From: Otatea glauca
Taxonomy: Eukaryota > Streptophyta > Magnoliopsida > Poales > Poaceae
Length of the DNA: 64,000 nucleotides
Direction of reading: 5' to 3'
NCBI GenBank assembly: GCA_036346275.1
Contig: CM070713.1
Coordinates: 74,640,382-74,704,381 of the forward strand
Shown here: positions 57,472-64,000 of the stretch, one piece after another
How the letters are laid out: every line of letters begins with the position of its first letter
Position numbering within the stretch: the stretch's first letter is position 1
Made by a program: the position numbers and the translations under genes
Notes under the pieces: model-generated
What the model was told of the DNA's origin: nothing
The model's database searches: none
Seen by the model: only the letters and a program-made list of their open reading frames with translations

Positions 57472-59475
57472 GAGCAGCTGAGATCAAGATGGTTCATTTT
57501 TCTCATGGAAGGCCATGGAATGTTTGCATACTTGGTCTTGATAACTGAAAAGCACAAACATCAAGCGGGGCTGGCCAGTGTTATTGCCGTAGGATTACAG
57601 GCAAGCAATGATCCTATGGAACTCAAGTTGTAGAATGGTGCAAACTGAGTTATTATGAATGAATGAATGGTGTGGGATCGTGACCAGAAGACTGGTCCCC
57701 ACTCAGGTCACTCGGATGAACGGCGACATGGGTGGATTCACCTACCAGGGCCATACAAAGATGCCTGTCTCGCCTGTATATATTAATTTCTCTTTTAGAG
57801 TGCAGATTTGTAAAATTGCTTTTGTACATTCTGACCTTTGCAAATGCTAGTTTAGCTATGAGGAAGGGAAAAAAAAGAATTCTTTGTTGTACAAGAAAAG
57901 AAGGGACTTGGGACAACTGCAGGGGTGACGTTCGCTCGCAGGACTGGAGAGAAGCATTTGCTAATGCCTAACAAGGTCTGATTCATCATTCATGTTATTT
58001 GTAGGGATGGAGACAGTTAATGCAGTTTAAAGGGAGTGTTCAACTACTGTTCAGCAGCCAGTTACTGGTGATAACCGGTATAGTACAGACTCAAGACTAT
58101 TCTTTTTATGATGATTGGTAGCGGGTGAAAACTAGTAGGTTTTCGGCAAAGAAAATCGTTTTGCAAGTTCCAGAGATTAACGTGGTTTTATGTTGTCAAG
58201 ATAGAAGCAAAGGGGAAGTTGACTAGTGAGTTCATAACTTGAGTCAGGTGTGGTAGTCGGCTTTTTACTAACTTATAAGTTGGATCCAGATATTTTGGTC
58301 TGAGACAGGTGTTTTCCGCTTGCCGTCCAGATTTGTAACTTTGGTTCATTATGTTTGGTGCCGTTGGAATCCACACCGACAATGTAAAACATTTGTTCAG
58401 TTTGTAGTGGTACTTGTTTCCATTTGTTGTGCTTGAACCGAGCAGCTCGTGTCTAGTGTATATTGCGAAATGTTCATTGTCTGAAGGTCTTCAAGGCATC
58501 GTGCTGTTTTATTTATAAAAATTCCTCTCTGGCGATTGTTGTTCAACTCCAAAGTGGCTTATGGAAGCTAGCTGCCGATCTAGCATGGAATAACTTACTA
58601 TCTTATGCTACCAAGTCCAGTACTGCTGCATATACTTTTACATTGCATTTGGTTCCTGTGCTTGTACCAGGTATTTGTGTTCGTGTAGAGTTGGGTCCTG
58701 CTTTATTGTATGATGTACATGGGATGCATTTGATTTTTTATCCCTTTCTGTGGTTCACGTTGGGGTGTTCGGAACTTTGGACGAGGAGATTTCTTATGGA
58801 ATTTTGGGGATTTACTTCAAATTTGTTATCTTGTGTCAGTTGGGTCTGACAAACCCCTTACGGGATTTTGGCCTGGATTTGGGTCCATTATATTGGAAAA
58901 ACTTAAATTTGCGATTGTTATTTTTAGTTTTTGGGGTCGTAGGAACGAATATGTTGTGCTTCTATAACGACACGTTCAAAGTGCATTCTAAGTTGTGCTG
59001 TTAAGTCGTTTCCGCACACAGAATTTTATTGTCCTTACAGATTGTACTACGTGGCTGGACACGTCGAAAAATCACTATATCTGTCGGCCAAACTTCCATT
59101 TTCCCTCTCACGAAATCTTCCATCTTCCCGTTTGCTTTGCCTTTGCCGACCAATGTCCGCTACAACCTTACAGGGGGCTAAGGAAAAAAAAAAAACTCCG
59201 GTAGGCACACACTAGCTAGCACCCTTTATATTTCTTTCTTGCACTTTGCTAATTGGAATGTCCGTTGGATCTGTATCTAGCGGACGTTGGCCCCTACCAT
59301 CGCATCACCCTCGTGCAGCCCTTTGTCACGCGATCGAATCCACAATCCCCGCTATTTTGATCAATCTCGTGCAGGGGCGATGGGTTGAGCATAGCTTCAT
59401 CCCTTCTTCATCCCCATTCCCCTTCAGTTCAGTGCTCTCCTCCAATCTCTCCATCCCTGGTCGCATCTCCACTCT
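57472..59475. other. 3' UTR of the PHD gene and downstream intergenic region
   Basis: The first few hundred bases should be the PHD-gene 3' UTR. Beyond about 58000 I see no gene; open frames at 58463-59004 lack family features. Confidence 0.5.
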
Positions 59476-59799
59476 GGGATTTTTTTTTTATAAATAATAT
59501 ATAAAAAATAAAAAATTACCAAAAAAAATACGCGAAAAGAAAAATTGATAGAAGTTCACCTCTGTTGCCGTTTTGAACGGCGACAGAGTTAAACGGCGAT
59601 TTTAATTCTATCGCCGTTTAGAATGACAACAGTAAGTCAGTCATAGTAGTCACCATTTAAATTGTTGACAGACATTTATGTCGCCGACTGAAATGGCGAC
59701 TGACAGTTTGGTTTCTCTGTCGCTATTTCAGTTGGCGACAGAAAATTAGCTTTAAGGCCGCGCGCTGTGGCCGGCCAGAACTAGTCGCCATTTCACTGA

Positions 59800-59912
59800 G
59801 CGAGCAGAGAAGAGAAGAGAAGGAAGGAGAGAAGAGAAGAAGAGGAGAAGAGAGAAGAGAATAGAAGAAAGGAGAGAAGAGCGAGGGGAGGAGAAGGAAG
59901 AAGAAGGTCTAC
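59800..59912. repeat. Purine-rich (GAGAAGA)n low-complexity tract
   Basis: About 110 bases almost purely of A and G (GAGAAGAGAAG words) inside the left arm of the MULE-like element, upstream of the 128-bp repeats. Confidence 0.9.
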
Positions 59913-60000
59913 ACTGCACGATATTTGAAGGTTGTTTGTTAATCTCTTTTTTATGTTTTTCGAAACCTAGGTTAGAAAACCAAGTAATTAGATTTATAGA

Positions 60001-60384
60001 GTAGTAATAAGCGTGTAGACATTGATAGAGTAGAAATATTTCTGTAGATATAGGTAGATCAGAAAATTTTATTTATGTATGTTTATATTAGAAACATTTA
60101 TTTACGGATGTTTAATTAGATTTGTAGAGTAGTAATAATCGTGTAGATATTGGTAGAGTAGAAATATTTTTGTAGATATGGGTAAATTAGAAAATTTTAT
60201 TTACGTATGTTTAGATTAGAAATATTTATTTACGTATGTTTAATTAGATTTGTAGAGTAGTAATAAGCGTGTAGATATTGGTAGAGTAGAAATATTTTTA
60301 TAGATATGGGTAGATTAGAAAATTTTATTTATGTAGGTTTAGATTAGAAATATTTATTTACGTATGTTTAGATTATTTTTGTAG
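60001..60384. repeat. Three tandem repeats of 128 bp
   Basis: GTAGTAATAA(G/T)CGTGTAGA starts at 60001, 60129 and 60257, exactly 128 bases apart. The units continue through TAGAGTAGAAATATTT, AGAAAATTTTATTTA and TTTATTTACG(T/G)ATGTTTA. Weaker pieces follow to about 60500. AT-rich and non-coding, between the left arm and the PMD frame. Confidence 0.9.
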
Positions 60385-60690
60385 ATATGAGTAGTAATAT
60401 TTATCTATAAAATATTTGGAGATTAATATCTGTTAGAGCTATGTTTAGAATAGTAAAAATTTTGTAGGTAGATGCAGGTTAGTAATATTCGTGTAGATAT
60501 AAATTTTTATAATCGCGATTTAGGGTCGATCGGGTATGTTGAGAAGTAAAATTACGGCCAGTTAAAGAAATTGTGTATTAAAGTGTATAGTAGGTTAACG
60601 TCATAAGTAGGCATATTTTATCAGTTAGGTTTGTATGATGTTTATATTTCTATGTTATTTGCTAGGCTGTTTGTTATTTTTATGGCAGGT

Positions 60691-61145
60691 ATGGCGGGCG
60701 ATGGTGCAGCTCCCGAGCGGGAGTATGAGCTGATCGACATTGTCGTAGATGCGTCGCACCGTAGTCGTTTGGCCACACAGGCCCCGACAGAGGGCTAGGC
60801 ACCTACTGAGCTTTTGTCCCTACGGTTGCGCATCCTATGAGGGCATGGAGGATCGACGCACGGTGAATACTGAGGTTTATGCAGTCATTTTAGTGTTGCC
60901 ATTGGATTATACTGTGAATGCGTATGAACTTACTATCTTCTTTTTCATGCAGGTTACGAGCCGCTGGATTGCTACCATTCGTCAGGATGGTGGAGGCTAC
61001 ACGCGCAGACGATGTTGACAGGCGCTGTGCCTCCCGAAGGTTTTCTTACGACAGGGGTCTACTCATGGCTCTCCTCGATCGCTGGCGACCGGAGACGCAC
61101 ACTTTTCATAACTTATGTACTGTCCAGACATATACTTTTTGTTAG
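60691..61145 (+). pseudogene. Plant mobile domain (PMD / MAIN-like) gene remnant
   Basis: A start at 60691 (MAGDGAAPEREYELIDIVVD) runs to an in-frame TAG at 60796-60798. After a candidate 3' splice site (CATGCAG at about 60947-60953), the next exon encodes AAGLLPFVRMVEA and then SYDRGLLMALLDRWRPETH, the most conserved segment of the plant mobile domain. Homology stops just after HTFH, so most of the domain is deleted. PMD proteins (MAIN and MAIL in Arabidopsis) derive from transposons and are linked to gene silencing; in transposons their role is unknown. The frame is not functional as seen. Confidence 0.65.
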
Positions 61146-61295
61146 TTCATAACTTTTGTTCTTTCGTAACTTTCGTAACTTACTCTTCTTCGCACACGTA
61201 ACTTTTGTTCTTTTGTTACTTTCGTTGCTTCATAACTTTTGTTCTTTTATAACATCAAACACGCTATGGTAAGGTGAATTGACCACACGAAGTTA

Positions 61296-61445
61296 GCATC
61301 TATGTCAGACCGATTGGACAACATGAACCTAGTTGCATCTATGTCAGGTCGATTGGACAGCACAAACCTAGTTGCTTTGTCAAGCCAATTGGACAATACG
61401 AACCCAGTTGCATCTATGTTAGGCCGATTGGATAACACTCTGCCC
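61296..61445 (+). repeat. 13-residue in-frame tandem repeats
   Basis: Four units begin at 61296, 61335, 61374 and 61410 (periods 39, 39 and 36 bp, all multiples of three). The encoded unit resembles ASMSGRLD(S/N)TNLV. The stretch is open on both strands. It lies between the PMD and GRF-type remnants and may be part of the C-terminal region of the PMD gene. Confidence 0.75.
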
Positions 61446-61614
61446 ACCACTTTCTCAGACCGAAGTGACAATACGCTGCAGCCCGCTTTCTCAGACCAAG
61501 TGAGGACACACTGTCCCCACTCTATCAGCCCTGCAAAGACTACACATTGCCTATAAAACCACTGACCACCCAGGCATAATACTTCCTCATTAGCTCAACC
61601 TCCACTCCATTGCA

Positions 61615-62160
61615 ATGATAGATAGAGGAGACACTTCAAGCCGTGGGAGGGGTAGACGGGGAAGACAGGGTCAGACATCACCTCGAGGTCTTGACTCTTC
61701 ATGGTTTCAAAACCACGACCCTTCACTCGAGGACCTTCAAATCTACTGTAAATCCAATCCACGATGGCCTCCCACTCCGCCCCCTGAAGTGGCCGATATG
61801 CAAACAAGACCTCAAAGCTATTGTGCAAGTTTGCGATGAGTTCAATGCCAGCCTAGGACGTCATTTCTACTGATGCCTTCTATTCATGGTAACTGTTACA
61901 ACTCTTACATACTATTCAGCGCGAGACCACGAATTTCAAATTTACTGAATGGGTGAACTCACCGTATCCCATAGATGTCCAATGTTATATCCACACATTG
62001 CTGTATCACCTCGATGAAATAAAAGAGGACCTCACGGAGGTCAAGAACGAGAACAAATAGCTCCGCAGGTAGAATTTGGAGCTCTAGACCCAGAACGACG
62101 ATCTACACCATCAAAGGCTCAGGGAGAGGAACAATGAGGAGGTCGTCCACCTCAGCAACG
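61615..62160 (+). pseudogene. GRF-type zinc-finger / coiled-coil gene remnant
   Basis: Starts with an Arg/Gly-rich stretch (MIDRGDTSSRGRGRRGRQGQ). After a frame change near 61750 it reads WPICKQDLKAIVQVCDEF and GRHFY, then a stop at about 61870. Another frame gives FKFTEWVNSPYPIDVQCYI and a charged, probably helical stretch (LDEIKEDLTEVKNENK). The spacing and the F-x-E-W motif resemble GRF zinc-finger proteins common in grass transposons. Stops at about 61870 and 62058 show it is broken. Family assignment is tentative. Confidence 0.45.
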
Positions 62161-63298
62161 ACTACCACACTTACTGCTGCTGTGGTAATCCAATTGCAAT
62201 TGTGCTTATCATTACCGTGACCAGCAGCCCCGTCCACACTATCCTGACGATCAGCACTTTCTGTGGGTACCGTACGGTTACCCATTCAAGCCTTAACGTC
62301 CTCCGCCCAAAAGCATATTCCATCCCGCCCTTTTACAATTCCAAAAGGCGCACTTGTATCTTGGTTCCTTTGTGCCGTAGCGCCATGTCTCTTTCCTCAT
62401 TTTGTGTGTCAAACTATGTCATTTCCTATGTTATGTTATGTACCACCTTAATATTTCAATATCATGCTACATACCCTAATATTTATATTTATATTTCCTC
62501 TCGTTCTTTTCTACATCCTGCTTTGTCATTTTCTTTCGTATAAACCATATAGTCCTTACCTTCATTTTGTTTCTAGCAAAAGTAATTATCACTATTATGA
62601 ATTTTTCTTTATCATTTAAAATCTATGCTGCACTACCCTGTTTTCAGTTCGAAAAAACGAACACGCTGCCAGTCAAAATGGCGAAAGTGGCCTACTTCTA
62701 TATTTTTTCTTTTCGGCTTATTATTTTGTATTTTTTTTATTTGTCGTGTATTATTTTAAAAAAAATCCAGCTTTCCTCAATGTCGCCGTATTGTCTGGCG
62801 GCATATTCATGTTGCTATTTTAAACAGCGATAGAGTTCTGTCGCTATTTCAAGTGGCGACAGAGTTATGTTGTGAATTGAAATGACGACAGAACTCTATC
62901 CCATTTATAATGACGATCGAAAGCCTATGTGACGTCCACATCATTGAATCGTCATTCTGAATAGCGATAGAACTCTGTCGCTATTCAGAACGGTGACAAT
63001 AATCTACTTCTGCTATTTTTTTGACTTATTTTTTTATTTTTTTTTATTTTTCATGTATTATTTTAAAAAAAATCTCCACCCCAACGTCTCGCAGACCTCC
63101 CTTAGATGCGTCAACAGTTCGCCTCGCATTGTCCTTCCTCATCTTGTGCCACCGCAGTGCAGCATGTTGATTTGTCATTGTCATACTTTAACCCTAGTTT
63201 TAAAAACCGAACCGGTCTTCGACCCGGAAGCGTTCTCGATTCAACGGGTGGCTGGTCTAGTGGTTGGTCCGAAGGTTCGATAAGGTATAGATATTACC

Positions 63299-64000
63299 TA
63301 GAGATGAGTGTCGTGCCGGGTCAGGCCGGCACGGTATGGGTCTGTTGAGTCGTGTGTCTAAATCTTGCCGTACCGCCACGGCCTGACCGGTCTACCATGT
63401 CGTGCTATATATGCCGACCCAGCATGTCTTCGGCGAGTCCAATCATGGTCCATTTGTGATTCGTGCCGGTCTAGATTTGGTCCATTTGCACTATTGCGAT
63501 GAGAGAAAAAGAACTGGAGACGCACGAATCTGAGATAGTGGACACAAATATTGGGGAAAGAACTAAATTGTATTCATTCTTGAATAGGTACAAAGTTACT
63601 GCCTCGTTAAAAACCTTACATCCAATGTGGGGTACCCTAGTGCAGAGCGGCTCGATGCGCGTGCTCGGTGTTAGTAAGCATGTACTCTCCGGTTCCCATT
63701 CTCCACCTTTTAGCATCTATGTTGTCTCCTCTTTCTCCGCATGCGAGGACCGCAAAAGGCGCCGGCCATAGGGCGAGCCATAACATGACGTAATGTCGCG
63801 GCAAAACGCCCTGCTGTGTGCCGCGCATGCTTCAGGTCCATCGGACCTATTTTGTGCCGTGCCAGCCTAATCATGGCCCATGTTGGCATGCTGTGCCGTG
63901 CCGCTCATCATGCTCGACTGCGAGGCTCGACACTCGACACGACCTTGTCATTCGTGCCGTGCCGGCCAGGTCCATACGCGTGTCGTGCCTGCCATGCCAT
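63299..64000. mobile_element. Possible left part of a hAT-like element running out of the window
   Basis: Begins TAGAGATGAGTGTCGTGCCG and is densely filled with CGTGCCG / CGGCACG words near 63310-63480 and 63780-64000, like the subterminal regions of grass hAT elements. The start resembles the TAGGGATG end of the hAT at 404, but the right end and target duplication are not in view. The sequence just before it (63195-63260) carries AAAAACCGAACCGG words seen in other small elements. Confidence 0.35.

Larger units (their letters stand above)
59476..63072. mobile_element. MULE-like element with long inverted ends carrying PMD and GRF-type gene remnants
   Basis: Left (59476-59700) and right (62830-63072) arms are inverted copies over about 200 bp. 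Each has an outer A/T-rich part (ATAATATATAAAAAATAAAA against ATAATACATGAAAAATAAAA in reverse complement), then AGAAGT(T/A), then arrays of GGCGACAGAG / CTCTATCGCC words. A second copy of the right outer end lies at about 62690-62780. Candidate flanks are TCTCCACTC and TCTCCACCC (8 of 9), but the exact borders are not secure. The inside carries two broken plus-strand genes (PMD, GRF type) and no recognisable MULE transposase. Confidence 0.6.

Noticed and set aside
58463..59004. Possible gene downstream of the PHD gene
   Set aside because: Two overlapping frames of 84-128 codons without domain features, conserved motifs or splice logic.
60001..60384. CRISPR-like array
   Set aside because: The repeats are contiguous 128-bp tandem units without spacers in plant nuclear DNA, so this is a tandem repeat.

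Overview
The window is plant nuclear DNA, almost certainly from a grass. It holds four intron-bearing or GC-rich protein genes of plant families, embedded in a dense mixture of grass-type transposons: Tourist and Stowaway MITEs, MULE and hAT DNA transposons, Ty3 LTR retrotransposons of the Tat lineage and an RTE-type LINE. No bacterial operon structure, rRNA, complete tRNA or CRISPR array was seen. The species cannot be named from the sequence alone.

Layout. 1-5155 is transposon territory: the end of a small AT-rich element, then a 4.37-kb hAT element (404-4772) with an exact 8-bp target duplication, itself apparently carrying a Copia-type LTR. 5161-15872 is a complete but decayed minus-strand Ty3/Tat retrotransposon with two LTRs, a GTACT target duplication, gag-PR-RT-RNaseH-aRNaseH-IN on the minus strand and an extra antisense ORF on the plus strand. 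Just beyond it (about 16004-16200) lies a decayed fragment homologous to exon 3 of the PHD-finger gene found 25 kb further on. 17346-20062 (minus) is a five-exon WAT1/UmamiT-type transporter of 374 aa. 26566-29335 (plus) is a five-exon plastid soluble inorganic pyrophosphatase of 285 aa. 32463-33320 (minus) is a single-exon GeBP/DUF573 DNA-binding protein of 285 aa. 36029-57471 (plus) is a 19-exon gene for a 1,463-aa protein with two PHD-extended-PHD modules.

The PHD gene is the most structured object. Its introns have collected a MULE-like MITE and an RTE LINE fragment (intron 1), a Stowaway (intron 5), a Tourist (intron 15) and, in the 8.7-kb intron 17, three side-by-side insertions: a deleted Tat retrotransposon with GTTAT target duplication, an 838-bp TIR element, and a probable 2.9-kb solo LTR. 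All splice junctions still give one continuous reading frame, so the gene looks intact despite this load. A 9-codon upstream ORF ends on the main start codon (ATGA overlap).

59476-63072 looks like a MULE-like element with long terminal inverted repeats carrying decayed plant-mobile-domain (PMD) and GRF-type zinc-finger genes but no recognisable transposase. The window closes in what looks like the left end of another hAT element.

The host genes show no obvious functional linkage; they are ordinary neighbours. The unusual material is in the mobile elements, the PHD relic and the PHD gene's upstream ORF and internal repeats. Gene models were read by eye from splice sites and frame continuity, without transcripts or database searches.
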